From Panulirus ornatus (Eukaryota > Arthropoda > Malacostraca > Decapoda > Palinuridae): a stretch of 64,000 bases of DNA. The notes below the pieces were generated by a model. The model was not told the DNA's origin and searched no databases. It saw only the letters and a program-made list of their open reading frames with translations. The position numbers and the translations under genes were made by a program. How positions within the stretch are numbered: position 1 is the first letter of the stretch; the number at the start of each line of letters is the position of its first letter. The DNA is taken from positions 11,995,807 to 12,059,806 of the forward strand of contig NC_092228.1 in NCBI RefSeq assembly GCF_036320965.1, given 5' to 3'. Below are positions 31,541 to 46,100 of the stretch, piece by piece.

Positions 31541-33978
31541 TATATTTAAACCTTTGTAATGCTTAACCCCTTCAGAAAACCTTATGATCCAGAACACAAC
31601 TGTAAGACATTTGGGTGTGATAGTCTGATCTTTGTCAGGTCAAACCGTCATACCCAGTGGTCACATGGCTGTACTTATGTTGCCAAGAAATAATCCATGG
31701 GTAAGTGGTTTCACGATGTCGTACCTCAGATTTACTATGCACGGCGAAGACAACTGTGGTGTGTTAGACCAAATTAAAGGCAGTTGAAGGGTACCGGCTC
31801 AGCACCCCACAACCCTGGTGTATTTTTCTTTTCAAAAAAATGTGGCTCTGTTTAAGTTTCCTTCCCATTGTAAGTACACTCTGAATTAAACTAATACTAG
31901 ATATTGGAGATTGGACGCAGCATTCTGCCTTGAAATTTCTGGGTAACCTTTAAACCCAAGAAAATGTTTCGACCTCGAATAGGTTTCCCTTTCGAAGAAA
32001 TGTTTTGTTTCCTTTATGTACATTTCGTAGACTGGTACCGTAACGCTGGAGACGAAATACTGTTACAGTCGTTATCAACAAAGACAACAGCTTTAAAGAC
32101 CTTTGGAAAGCCTATGGCTCGGATCAAGAGTGAGGCAGATGCCACATGGTGACCAGACAAGAGTCGGGGGGCTTGACACATATGGACCAATCAGAGCAAG
32201 GCAGCTGCCACATATGACCCCCCCCCCCCCATTTTTGTTCCTATTTACGTTCAGGTTTCTCCTTTCACACACAGTCTCAGACTGTCAACACCATCTAAAG
32301 TCTCTAGAATCTGCCACGAGAGCAGCATCATCTGCAAACTTCGTCTTTGGCCTTGACATCCAAAACAATCATGTAGACTTAAACTCTTTGGTAAAGTTTG
32401 GTTAACAATAACTTTTACTGTCTTCATATTACGTGTTCAGTGCACGAAGTAACGTGACCGTAACCTTTGATCCAACATCGAGTACTTACCAATTATAGGA
32501 ATTTGTATGTAGTATGTGTAGTACACCTTGATTACTTATCCACTCCCGTAGCCACAGAATACGTACAAGATGGGAGCAGCAGCGGCGTAGCGAGACATAC
32601 GCATCATAATGCAATTATTGTGTTTGTGATAATTTTGATGACTACTCTCTCTAAAACACAGACTTTTACAAGGTATCTCAATTTGGCAGACGCAGCCAGA
32701 TTAAAAATAAAACCTTGAGTACTGTATTGCAGTCCATCCAAAAAAGATCCCTCAACTTCACCATATCTCTAGGTAGATCTGTAAAACCGCCCTCAAGAAG
32801 CATATTGATATCTGTAACGTTTATTCTGTTAACTTCATAGCACACAAATGGCTCGGTGTGGATTTAAGAAACTTGAAATTCAGTTCAGATTCCCCGCGTA
32901 TCATTTTTTGAACGGCTGCAGTGATTATACAGATGATTGATTCATTCTTGTATGGAATACTGCAGACACATCTGAGGAGTATAGCTCCGCAGACTTCCTA
33001 CAAAGAGTCCAAAGCAGTCTGACTTACTAACTTTCCCAGTTTATCGCAATGTGATTTAACGCTCATCGCCGCAGTGCTGGTTCACTCTCCCACTTCTAAA
33101 AGTTACCACTTGGGATTCTGCTCCCGAGAGCTGGCTGTCTGTGTTCTCAAGACGGTTGTAATGTTAATGCAAATATATCCCTGATAGGGTAAATCTATAT
33201 TAACAATTACGTTCCGCTTAGCCTCTAAACCCGTACCTTCGGAAAATACGTGTGTACCACATTTTTTAGCGAGTTCATCGTGGACTGGTGTGCAGTAACT
33301 TCCATCTCGAGTGTTTTGTAATGGAATCGTGAATGAAAGTCACCTGAGACACGAGTTTATGTATATTTGTTGAATAACAGAGGTTTGTGTAAAATGGAGG
33401 TCCTTAGAGATGCAGAGTATCCCAGACTTTTTCCCATGCCTTTCCCCAAAGGTAAAATCTAATGAGTAAACTTTGTATGTATGTCTTCCTTTCACCATCA
33501 TTCATTTTCGATTTAATGTGGTTAATCATGTACATTCAGCTTCGACCGAATCTGCATTTCCTGGAAGCTGTTACAGATTTGTTCTCATGTAAGGTCATAT
33601 CCATCTTAGTAGGGTGTGAGCATTAGTACTGCTGGGGTCCCGAGCTTGAACGCACTTGAGAAAAAATTCCAAGTGAGGTAAACTTGCTGACCCGCATATT
33701 TTTACCTACCCCTTGTTAAATCCTGTCCCCCACCCCCTCCATAAACTAAAGAATTATCCCTTACCTTCAAACCAATCCAAATTAACAGTCTTGTATTTAA
33801 ACACCCTTCATACCTTCATACTAACGAGAAAACTTTAAACAAGAACCATCAATATACATCGAACACTGGTCATAATGTAGCTGTACACTTTTAACTGGAG
33901 AAGATTTTTATAGAAGTGGAAGGCTTGACATTACAGCACAAGGAAGAAGGTATTGGAATTTCGCAAGCTGCTGCTACC
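31541..33978. other. Intergenic region between scaffold gene and ORC2
   Basis: Mostly unrecognised. A poly-C run of about 13 lies near 32219-32231, with a short duplicated block around it (GCAGNTGCCACAT). Bases about 32700-33330 may be a pol relic (listed separately). No tRNA or rRNA seen. Confidence 0.6.
32700..33330 (+). mobile_element. Possible retrotransposon pol C-terminal relic
   Basis: Pieces such as FILVWNTADTSEEYSSADFL and QRVQSSLTY near 32940-33030 resemble the region after the reverse transcriptase thumb in jockey-type elements (M-E-Y-x-S-H-x-W ... L-x-R-V-Q-x-K). Frames are broken and the match is weak. Confidence 0.35.
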
Positions 33979-34017
33979 ATGTTCCAGTGGCGGGAAGTTG
34001 ACTCAGGAGAATTGTAA
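33979..34017 (+). promoter_or_regulatory. Upstream ORF before ORC2 start
   Basis: ATG in CTACCATGT, 12 codons (MFQWREVDSGEL) then TAA, ending 23 bp before the ORC2 ATG. It would act only if transcription starts upstream of 33979, which the sequence does not show. Confidence 0.4.
33989..33996. promoter_or_regulatory. E2F-like site upstream of ORC2
   Basis: GGCGGGAA, the reverse complement of TTCCCGCC, fits the E2F consensus (TTTSSCGC-like). It lies 45 bp before the ORC2 ATG. E2F control of replication-initiation genes is established in animals; use of this site is inference. It overlaps the small upstream ORF. Confidence 0.45.
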
Positions 34018-34040
34018 ATAAACCACTTGTCTGTGTCAGG

Positions 34041-34131
34041 ATGGAAGGGAGAGCGAAGCAACTAGTGTCTGTCATATTTGTTGATGATAATAATGTGGAG
34101 AAGATTACTAATGGAACTGATGGGAAGCAAG
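34041..34131 (+). CDS. ORC2: ORC2 exon 1, start codon
   Basis: Context GTCAGGATGGAAG. Reads [20 protein letters not shown] and ends in DGKQ, with donor CAAG|GTGATT leaving one base that fits the two-base entry of exon 2. The [13 protein letters not shown] segment resembles the conserved start of animal ORC2. No in-frame ATG follows in exon 2. Confidence 0.78.
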
Positions 34132-37100
34132 GTGATTGAAAATTTACTTCAAATGTAGTTACTTGTCCTTCATCATAGGTGAAGTAAGACGTAATGTGTG
34201 CCAACACCACAGGTGTGCAGCATGTTTAGAATTTAAAAACATGATGCAAATATGATGAGCGATCACAGTGAAAATTAAAAGTTCCATTTGAAATGTTTGG
34301 CTATTCAACTTCATTGTGTAACCTTATATGATATCAAGTTTTGAAAAACTTTCCACAGGGAAGTTGATACTACAGTGAAATGTATAAAGGGGGTAAAATC
34401 TGCATAAGCATTCGCATTTCAACGAACCCTACAACACTAGGAGAACCTTGAAGATCAGGGAAAGTGTAGGGCTGATATCATTTACTCATACAGTAAGTTA
34501 TCAGTTTAGCCATGCAGCGAGATTAGCTTTGAATATTGGGTGATTTTGTTTTAAAATGCTAGTGTAGTGTTTATTGAATATATCTAGGTTGTTGAGCTTG
34601 ATTAGGAACATTATTATTTCTTTTCTGTTAAATTAAGTGATAGAGGTGAGGGTTATGAATACCAGAGACGGGTTGATTAACCTAAAAGAGTGTTAACCAC
34701 TTAAAAATCAACAGAACCAATGAAACCCTCAGCTAATTATCCTGTTAGTTGAGATTTATCTTGATTGGTAATCTTTCTGTCAGAATATACCAGTAGTGAT
34801 AATGCTCTGTGCAGACTCCCAGCAGTGCTAACAAAGAGACGACAGACCATACGATTGATAGTAGCAATTCAATTTCATTTTGGTACATTTTTGGCATAAA
34901 TCACAAATGCTAGTGCAGGTTAGATAAGGTTTTCTTATATTTTGTTGAATCAGTTTTTACAAGAGGGTTGCCCACTTTTTTCATAATTCACCACACATTC
35001 TTCTTGATGTTCATAGCCCTCACAACTATCACATTATTTGATACTAAAGAACAAAATTAAATGCTCAACTACACAGCAGCTCTTGATGCTTTCTTCAAAG
35101 GCTACATCAACATTGCATAACAAAATAACTTTCTGTATATTGCTAGTTTCATTGAATGGCTAAACTGGTAGTATATCAAAATTTGGAGTTAAAACATTGA
35201 AGTGGATTTCCTTATTCACAGAAGTGAATTAGACAAGGGAGCATTGTTTTATCAAGATAGATGGGTAAAAGTCCAATTTAGCTCCACATCACTGTTTGCT
35301 ATGAATATTAAGAACACATTATCAGTAGTTGCTGAGGATAATTTAAAGTGTAATATTGAAGGTTATTAGATATGTTGATGGCAGTGAGGTTATAAGGGAA
35401 AATGGGGTTGATTAATGTAGAAGCAGGTAATTCACTTGCAATACCTCGCTGATGCAGGGGATGGCGATGTTGTTTCCTGTGGGGCAGGGTGGTGCTGGGA
35501 ATGGATGAAGGCAAGCGAGTATGAATATGTATATGGCAGTGTATATGTTATGTATATGTATACGTAGGTATATGTACCTGTATGAGCATGTATGTATATA
35601 TGCGCGTATTTGAGTGGAGATGTCTTTCTTTGTCTCATCAATATAATTAAGAACATTTTTACAGGCACATCAATACCTCTCTCAGAGCGTGGTCGTGGTA
35701 AACTTACTAACAGTTGTCAGAACTCTGCTGTAGATAGTAAGGAATTAAAGCCACTTCAAGAAGTGGAAGTCGACGATATATTCTTCAAGCCAACAGGTTT
35801 GTTTATATGATGCTTGTCGTGTAGTTTGTTTGTAACATGATACAGTGAGCATGATTAAGAAGAGTGGACTTCCCTAGAAATTCAACCAAAGCTTTTCTAC
35901 ATACCTAGATCATTTTACTTTATTGTTTCAGACTAGTAGTTGGTAGCGTAGACATGACATTAAGTAAAATTAGATCATGATAACATATTACTAAAATTAT
36001 GTCACTTTTGATTAAGATGCTTTAGTACCTTGGTGCTGTCAGTTTGACAACTCGGTCATTGAATGGTAGTAACCTCAGACATTGATAGTGTGTTAATTTC
36101 CTAAGTCATGTACCTGGCAGCGGCAGTGTTTTTAGAGTTTATACAGCAATATGACTAATTTAGTGTGTGAGTTTTTATAAGATTTGTAGCACAGTTTATA
36201 TGTTTTATAGTGTCTTAAGAAGATTGTGTGTTAATGGAGTGATACTGGAAGAAAGTGTATTAACGGAATGATACTGTACCTTGTTATCAGTGTATTAATG
36301 GAATGATACTGTACCTTGTTAACACTGCCAGTTCTATTGCTTCTTTTTAGTGGTCTCTGGTATCATGACAAATGTTGAAATATCATTTACATCTGAATCA
36401 TAGGAAAAATTATTCAGTTGGAATTGGTTGTCATGTTGTCACATTGTGAACTCAGCAATATCTAATTACAATTTGGGACTCATGTATGAGAATTAAACTA
36501 TGTTCTGAATGAAGATAAGTTTGGTGTGAAGAGACTTGAAGTTTATACCTTTTATTTGAAACTCAGTATGATGAGAAAGTACGATCTAAAATTGTGCATT
36601 GTGGTGCAGGCTGAGCATGAAAAGTTACTGATTTAGAAATTTATCCTTGTGCATGTGTAAACAAAGTTTTGAAAGACTCAGGTGGCTGAAACAAAATCAA
36701 AGCATCAATTGTTTGAACATCCAGTTCCTTATGCAGTTTTCTTTTTTTTTTTCCAGCTTTTATGGATAAAGAGGTGAGATTATTTGTTCTTTATGTAGTC
36801 TTGAGTCACCATGTCTCATATTTTAGAAGAGATTTTATAAACTTTGTCAAGAAAAGTCTTTACCCTCTTGTGAAAAACTACTGATACATAATTGCATTAT
36901 GAAGTTTTCTTGACACATTTTTAAGTTTACACAGCGTTATTCTTTTATTTGTAATACTGGATTTATAGAAGGCCCTATGATATCTACATGAATTTCAGAA
37001 TACTTAAGTGGCATTTATATGTGATGCCTTTGGTAGGATCTCAGAATATATTTATTTTCAGAATTACTTGATGATGGAGAAGACTCTGTCAGAGGTAGTT

Positions 37101-40100
37101 CTGTATTTGGATTTCGTACTCCAAAGAAAAAATGGGGTATGCTGGAAAAGGCTGAATCTATCAAGAAAACCAATGAATCTCCAACTACTCCCAAAACCCC
37201 AAGGTCTTCATTAAAACAGTATCTTGGTACCCCTAGGACACCCCAAACTCCCAGAACGCCGGACTCTACTTCCAAAAGTTTGTAGTATTGACTTCATATT
37301 AGACTTCACTAATTCTGTGGTTAATTGTGTAGTTTACTTATGAAATTTTGGTATGCTTGAAGATTTAGTAGTCCTGTCAGTGTTGTATGGATGCATATCT
37401 TGGGCTATGAATGCAAAGGAAAGGAAGAAGGTATAGTTGCTGGAAATGAAATGCTTGAGGTTAATATGTGGTATGAGATGGGTTAGTATTATAAAAAATA
37501 ACATTGCTAGAGAGGTATGCAGTGAACATTATCTGATTTAGAGGATTGATCAGTGTGTGTGATGAAACTGCCTGGAAGTATGGAGAGGATGAATGAAGAG
37601 TGACTGACAGAGAGTTAGGGGAAGGAGGTGACTGAGTGAGGTATTGTAGGGTGGTGTGGAGGAGGCTTTAGGAAATAAGGCCTTGAATCTCCAGGTGGGT
37701 GAGAGATGTGCATTATGTAAAATGAAGTGGAGCAGTGTGATATATGGGGGAGAAGCAAAGTGCTGCTAATGGGCTAAACTGGGGTATGCGAAATGGTCAG
37801 AGTAAACCATGAAGTAGTCTTTGGAGCTTGGCTGTGTATGGTAGACTCTGGTTGCAGTACATTATACTTGATACAGAGATTAGTTGCATGTAAATGAGGC
37901 TCTTATTGTTCCTAACACTATCTCTTAAGTCAGAGGTGAATCCTGAAAGAAGTGAATTTGTAGTAGAAAGCGAATATGGTAAAAAAAAAAAAAAGGATCC
38001 AGAACATATAGAATCGAGTTGAGAGTGGATGAAAAGAGGAATGGTGGATTTTTTTATTTTTTTATTTTTTTTTACACATGGAAAACGAATGAGAGAAATT
38101 ATAGGATTAGGGCAGAGAGGGATACCAAAAGTGAGTTGGAAGAGTAGAAATAAAGTAATTTGTGAGTGATGGAGTCTTCTTGTTGTATAGCAGAAGTTAT
38201 GTATGATCCTTCTTGGAAAGTAGTTGACAGAGAGACCAAATAGTGCAATATATTGATAAACAGCTGGAAACCTCGTAATGTTTTGACATTCTTATTTAAC
38301 ATGTCTTCCCGTTACCTGTGCTAAGTGTATTATTGAACATCTTTATGTTTAAAGTTTGTATTTTCTACACTGTGCTAATGCACAGTCCATAAATCTATCC
38401 TCATACCTAACTGTCACATCCTCCTCCACTCTACTCCCCACAACTACTTGTGTCGCTAATTCCACATACTATCTTCCATGGATCTACACCCTCCAGTATT
38501 ATTTCAAGTCCTCTAGAAAGTACCAATAACCGTAGTCATGTAGAATGTATGTTGGCTGATAGGTCCTTCAAGAAGGTATATGATAGTATAGCTGAAGATC
38601 CAAGAAGAGGAAGACAACAAATTTTTTCAGAGCTGAAGATAATTCAGATGCAAATACCGAAAAAATGAATTGGCAATGTTTGAAATGGAAGCATCTTTGA
38701 GACTGGTCTCACTTGACAAATCAGCTTAGTGTGCAAAGTGAAAGGATGTTGCACTATATTTGCATAGAAGTTCTATATCACTTTAACTTACTGGACATAG
38801 GCTGAGAATGTGCTTAAGTGAACTCAAAGCATAAATGTTTCTGATCTACCTCATGGAATTGGGAACGGAGCTAATGATAATAGCTGAATAGAGTACTTAT
38901 TTTTGCAGCAGTTTTGTTGTTAAGATATAGTATAAAAGTATGTATTTTTCTCTGGATAGTTTTGCATTCTTTTCTGTTAAAAGTTTGTATTTCAGATGGA
39001 TTCAGAACTCCAAGGAGTAAGAGGAGTCTATCTAAAGTCATGCAAGAAGTTAGAACTCCCTACAGCTTCAGAAAAAGAGTGAAACAACGTAAGTTAATAT
39101 CTCAGCTTATTATCTTCCTCACAAATATGATATTATGGGACATGTTTTGCAGATGATGCATCTGCTTTCAGTCAGGACTTTTTCTTTAGGATCAGTGAAG
39201 TCAGTTGAAATTATTCTTATTTAAGTAAAGAATAGTTACTAATCAGGATTTTTTTCAGGATCACTCAAAACTACTTATAATTGTTAGATTCTAGATAGTA
39301 ACATATAGTTTCCTTTGTGTTTATCATGAAATATTTAGAGGGCATGCTGCAATCATGCATCCCTGTTTTTCATATTCTAGTCATTATTTTAAGTGATAGT
39401 GGTTACCTCTTCCTCCTGTGATCAATACCTACAAATGCATGTTTCATATGGCATCCTGAATCAATCTGCTGTTACATAGCAGAGTGATGAACATCACTCT
39501 ACACCTGAATTTCCCACCATAAGTTGAACTTCTCATACATTGTATGTTCTCTTGGCTGGCCATAGTGGCCACAGTGGACAGTTTTTCACCTTTTCTAAGG
39601 ACTTTGAGTTTTTGGTGCCCACCCTCCCCTACACTCATAGGACTCATTGCTTCCTACCATAAGTTGAACTTCTCACACATTATAGGTTCTCTTGGCTGGC
39701 CACAGTGGACAGTTTTTCACCTTTTCTAAGGACTTTGAGTTTTTGGTGCCCACCCTCCCCTCCATCCGTAGGACTCTAAAAAGTAATGTATTTTCTTAGC
39801 TAAAAGTGCTTAACTCTTAATTCATAAGAAAAACAGTGATGTTGATAGGTCTTATGCTTACAGTCATATAAATAAAAGAAAAATTCTTGAAATGAAGGTT
39901 TGTATAACATACATACAGGATTTGCCTATTTGGTGGATAAAATGTTTTTCTCAGACTAAGGATTGTTCAGTCGTAATTCCAAAGAAAGAAATCTGTCATA
40001 ATTTTTGAAAAATCAGATCGGTTGTATGTTGTGCATCTTCTCAAAAATAAAAAGAAATATATATGCACTTTAAGGAGGTGAAAAGGTCAGAGGATACATA

Positions 40101-43100
40101 GACCTGTAAATTTATGTTGCCCAATACTTTCAGCTTAATAAGGGAGAATTAATATATTTATGCCTTCCCTGGTGTTATTAAGTAAAAGATCAGTACATTT
40201 GTTTTTTTTGAAGGATATAGTGCTGAAAGAAAGTATTTTCCAATATTTTGTCCTATAAATTGAGCTGTTTGCACTTAATGTAGTGCCATTTACATGAATG
40301 ATTCGCTTATGTGTTATACCAAAGTATTGTGAGTGAATTTAAAGATAATGAGAGCTCTCTTGGATGATGCACTTTTTGTTAGCATCCATGATCACTTGAT
40401 ATGTAGGTATGTTTTGCTCTGCCCCATTATGAAATAAATGGTGCACATCTAAAAATTCTTATTAGCAAGTGTGATCCTTTTCAGATCATTTAGATTATAC
40501 TTCACTTTATGCATTATTATGTATTTACAGCATCATGTACAGTCCAGGCAGCCAAGAAGGAAAATTTTATTATAGAAAATGTAGGGTTGAGAACAATATA
40601 TTCATCTGATGTAGATTTTTGTTTTACCTGTTGGGTCATTATTGCCTGCTGTCCGTGATATTTGCAAGTTCAACTTTTGGATGTGTTCCTAGTACTTTAC
40701 ATAAGGATTGTTGTGATGCAGGGATAGTATGTGGCTATCTCCAGTCATGTTTGCTTGCTTTCAGATGCAGTGGCATGTATAGTAGATAGAAAAAGTTTGT
40801 ATTTATAAGAAATGCATTTTTATGTATAAACATGGAATAAGTAAAGATACAATCATAACTTCTTCCTTCCACAGAGTATGTAATTACCTGCATATTACAG
40901 AGAGGGGGTTTTACACTTATGGGACTGCATTTCTTGAACTTTCTCTTTTGTCTGCATTAACCATGTCAATTCATTTTATTCCATTCATCCACCACTCTTA
41001 CATTATAAAAGTACTTTTTTCAATTTTTCTTAATCTTCTTGCTTAATTTCACTTTATTTTCTCATGTTATATCCATGCATCTCTCCAAAAACATTTCACT
41101 GTTTCTTGCATCAGTGTTTTAAAAACTCAAAGGTTGGGATCAGTTAAATCTCATTCTTCTCTTCCCTATGATTGTGCATATGTGTATGTTAACTTCCTTT
41201 GCTGAACACCTTGACAGTATAATCAGTATCATACTTGGATTAGGCATTAATCTAGTTAAAAGAGGATATGTAGTAACTTAAGATTATCAAGTTGTCTCAG
41301 TACCTCTGACCCTGTTAAACTTGTGCTGTTTGAAGTCAAAATTTTTTGCTTCACTGTCCCCTTTGATTGAGTGAAGGGATTTGCTCTCATTTTCAAAGTT
41401 TTAGTTTTTTAAGTCACTAAATTTATGATTTGTAGATTTTATTCTCCGCATGAGTCAAAAAGTGCCATACAAGTAACAAGACTGGGCCCTTTATGAGTAA
41501 GAAATGAAGAAAGAATATTACACGTGAAATAGATTTACATGATTAAACGATTTAGATGTAGGTGAATTAGCAGTGGACGTCTGGAGAGCCATTGGCTTAC
41601 CTCCCACAACTAAGAACAGCATTTGGTAATGTCAAAATAATTATCATAGGCAGTCTGGCTTACCAGAGAAGGATTGGCTATTTCATTAAGGATGATCCTA
41701 AGAGAGACAGCAGTACCCACTTGGCTAGACTGTTGGCCACTCATCCTTCTACCTCAACCCACTTCTGTAATTAATCATAATAAACTTTATATTGAGATAA
41801 CTTTCATATATGTACACACACTGTACTGTACTTCATAGTAGCTTATTTTGTCTTATAGCAGATTGTAATAGAAAGTATATTTGAGATATGCCTAAAGAAT
41901 ATAACTAGGCATGTAACATGGGTTCTTATGGAGGAAAAAGATCCTCTATGTTGTTTTGCTTAGTCACCCTTTCTGGGAAAGCAACCCCAGTTTTAATAAA
42001 AGCCCCTTTACTTGCTTTTATATTGCATGATGTAATTAGTTTATGTGCTTAACTTTTACTTCTCAGTGGATGAATACAGTGGCCTGTCAACTGTCACCTA
42101 GGAAGGACAAAACCTTGTTGTTTTGGCTATTTAGTTTTGATTTTTTTTCCAGTTTTGATATTCAGGCATGCTTTTATGCTGTTGTCACATTTCCAAGAAT
42201 ATAATGGATATTTATTTGTTTAAAAATGGTTTCCAGTCTTTTCATATGTTTTCCCTTAAGTTATACACATTTTGTTTTCAACAAAAACCCAACCATGTCA
42301 TCTATATTCCATGACTTTGAATTTTTGTTGCACTTTGTTTTATAGTAATGAATTAAAACCTGTGTAAGAGAACAGATTTGAAAGCACAGAGTAAGCCTTT
42401 CACTGAAAAGGAATATGAAAGTATGCAGTATGAGGTAACTGTAGATGTGTTCTTTTATGTAAGTTTTGTTTTATATATTTATTCATGTTTCTGCAGATTT
42501 GATCAAGGAATTGATAGGTTTAAAAAGACATAGTACAGTAGTAGCACAAAAAAGTTGAAGGCATATGAAAGTCCATGTAACAATGTTTGATATGCCTTTT
42601 AATGTGAAAAATATGTTTATAGGCATTGAGAAGATTGTGTATGAAGAAGACAGGTCTTCATCTGAGGAGGAAAGTGATGATGATAGTAACTATAATTCAA
42701 GTGCTTCTGATGATGAGAGTAAGGAAAACTTGGAATTTGTCAAAGATTCAGTCAAGACTCCTGCGAGAACACCAAAGAGGACACCCTTGAAATATGCAAA
42801 AATGCCATCCAATACTCCTGAAAGAACTCCATCCAGAAAGCCAGGAAAGGGTGGAAGAGGAACAAAAGTTAAAGACGTTGAAATGGTTTGTGTATCTTTT
42901 TTACTTCGCCTGAAGGAGCTTGAAGGATTCATATTTAGTTGTCATGTATAGTTAATGTAGCTGAACCCTGGTATGGGAAGCATGGATATTCCAAGAGAGT
43001 TTCAGTCTATTTTTCTCTCTAACTATATGTCTGTCTCTCTGATGCCTGCTCTCTGGAAACTCCAGTGCTGCTTCTTATCCTTCAGTGCCTCTGCCTTAAC

Positions 43101-46100
43101 AGGCCACTGGAAAAGGGCAGCTCTTGTGCAGTGTTTTCAGAGGCTTTTTCTGAACATCTTTCTTCATAGCCTTCAAGAATAAATGAAACTTGTCAGGTTG
43201 CTATCCCTCTCGTCTGTGATCAGCTTGAATTGTTGATATCTAACCGTCAGAGAGGTCTTGCCAATTGCAAACCATGAAGTGTTAAGAGTCTCCCAAGTTA
43301 ATGTAATAAATAAATGTATGACTTGTTTGTGAACTTTTAAGTTATCTTGAAATATATGCATAGCATTGAGAAGTACACTTAGTGAATTGCCAAGACTTGA
43401 TTTTTAACCCTTGGAATACTAAAAACTTTCATACATGTTCGCCATTTGCCATGTCAGGGAGGTAGTGTCAAGAACAAATGAAGAAATTTTCTCTTATATT
43501 TCAGAATATTTATAGATTTTTTATTTTTTGAAGTGTACAGTGTAGGGCAGGAGGTGCAAGAACTAGGAAACAATATTGGGGCTTAAGATAACCACATAGC
43601 ATAAGTTTAAGATGAGACTGTCAGAGAAGTAGTTAATGCAGTAGATGGAAAACTTAAGAGGGCAACAATTTTCTAATAAACCTGTGCAGTATTTAAAAAG
43701 CAAATTTTAGACACAGTACTTTACAAAGAGGAGAATTATGCTTGACTGTAGGAGATAAGGAAAAGTGGGCTGCTTTGTGAATGAGGGAAGCTGTACAGAG
43801 GGAGATTGTTGGGATTGTGGCCTCTGTCTTGGTTTTTTTAAGGAACATTTCTTAGGGATTCAACAAATATTGTTCCTTGACTCCTTAGATTTATGTAACC
43901 TTCTGTATGTGGCTTTAATTTTGCTGCCATCATAGGAGTATGTTCTGTAATGGAAGTCAGTTGTTATTTCAGATTTATAGTTTGTCATATTTTCAAGTAC
44001 CCCTCCTGCATGCGTGTATGCCTCTCAGATGCTCATACAGACCTGTCCATTTGTGAAAAATGTAGGTTTTGAGGGATAACAAACCATTTCTCAGAGAAAG
44101 GTAGAACCGTATGAGCAACCATTCATAATCTCTTCCTTTCTTACTCTTCCTCCCATTTTATGAAAATCATTACCAGACTGAAGGTAAAATCACCATTAGT
44201 CAGTCAGTGAATGTGGATGAGAGGTAGTTAGGCCCCACATCACCTCTGAACAATTATGTCTGGGGTAAACCATGGAAAGGTCTGTAGGGCCAGGATGTGG
44301 ATAGGGAGCTGCTGTTTCGGTGCATTACACATGACAGCGAGAGACTGAGTGTAAGTGAATGTGGCCTCTTTAGTCTGTTTTCCTGGCGCTACCTCACTGA
44401 AGCTGGGGCAGTGATGCTTTCCTGTGGGGCTGGGTAGCAACAGGAGTGGATTAAGACCTTGATTAGGGTCTGTTTTTTGTGCCATCTCAGCTGTCATAGA
44501 AAAGAAATAATGACTAGTTAATTTCTTAAGTATTACATTAAATTTGGGTTTCTGATTCTAATTGTAAATATTCACACTATTGCTGTTCATTTCTTAAGTA
44601 TCTTCTGTATTCAAAATTGTGGTTTGTCAAATCTCTTCTAGACACCTTGGGTACCATTCATATGTACACCAATAGCATTTAATCATATGGAGTTGAGAAT
44701 ATTTAGCAGACCACAAATTTGGGGTGAATTTTTACATGAATGTGGCTAGAGAAGGAGACCATCATTAGAAATGACAGTTTCTCTGTACAACAGATTTTTC
44801 ACATTACATCTAGGCTTTTGATGTTTCTTTATGGTGTTCATATGGGCCCAGAAGTGTTATATGATTAATCATCATTTATCTTTAGTTTTAGTTACTTAGA
44901 CTGAAAGCTTTTGTTTTAATGTCTTTCAGCCTTATTCTATTTTGTTTTCAGATTGCTAGGTCAGATGATTATTTCATGTCACATGGAGATCCAGGGAAAG
45001 TACTTACCTCTGACCACACACTCAGCCACCTTGAAACCCCAAGATTATCACCAGAAGCACTCCAGACATTTCTTTCAAATTTAACTGCATCCCATCAAAA
45101 AGAAAGAGAATTATTGGTTGAAGAACATGAACAAATGTTTCCCCGTTGGATGACATTTTTGTGGTTAGTTCATGCAGCTTATATTTTGACTTCCAAGTTG
45201 AAACAAAATTGTTCATATATACATTACTTAGTTAACCTTTCACTGATCCATTAGTTCAGAAATTGTACAGCTTTAGTAATTTCATCTCACCTTTAATTTG
45301 AATCTAAAATCAAACACCGAGCCCTTCACTGCTTTCAACAACAGGAGTTATAAATATATATTTCTTAAAATCCTTTTCTTTTCTGATAGCTTCCCCACAG
45401 AAGTATACACCTTTTTTTGTCCTAAATGGTATTGTGAGTGTAACTGATGCCATTTTGCACTCTTCTTAAGTCTAGGTTGGACTGTAAAAGGGATTCTAAT
45501 CATTGAGTAATCTATGCAAAATAAAGAGAATGTGAACTAGGCTTGGTACTCCATATGCAAATGGGCAAAGTGTCATCCAAAGTAAAGAGAATGGGAACCA
45601 GGCTAGGTAGCTCATATGTAAATGGGCAAAGTGTCATCCAGACACCATCTACACTACTACTGCTCAGTTTCACATACTACCACTATCACCTACCACCACC
45701 ACAACTTGCCAGTACCCTGTGCCACCGCTGCAGTTGTCATAACCTGTCACCTTCATAAACTACCATAACCATTACATTATACTGCCACAACCTACCTCTA
45801 CCACCACCAGTGTAACAGAAAACAGTCAAAGCTTACATTCTCCTGTGCACTTCAAATTATGATCACTGAACAGAAATCAACCAAAGGTAATGACTTTTCA
45901 CAAATTACATGCTTTTTTTTTTTTTAATTCTGTAATTCAGCTATGAGGAACTGGACATCCTTGTTCTTTAGTCAGCCTGCTGGGTATTACCAAATAAAAA
46001 ACTTTTGCACAGGGAACAGGTGATATTCACTGGCATAAAAGGTTCATTGTGTATGGCTGCAGTGATTTTCATGAAATGATATGGCTTTGCTTTGTATAAT

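Noticed and set aside
36757..36773. Possible 17-bp micro-exon of ORC2 (AFMDKE)
   Set aside because: It has good AG/GT borders but would break the frame into exon 3. Exon 2 joins exon 3 directly in phase (KPT-ELLDDG).
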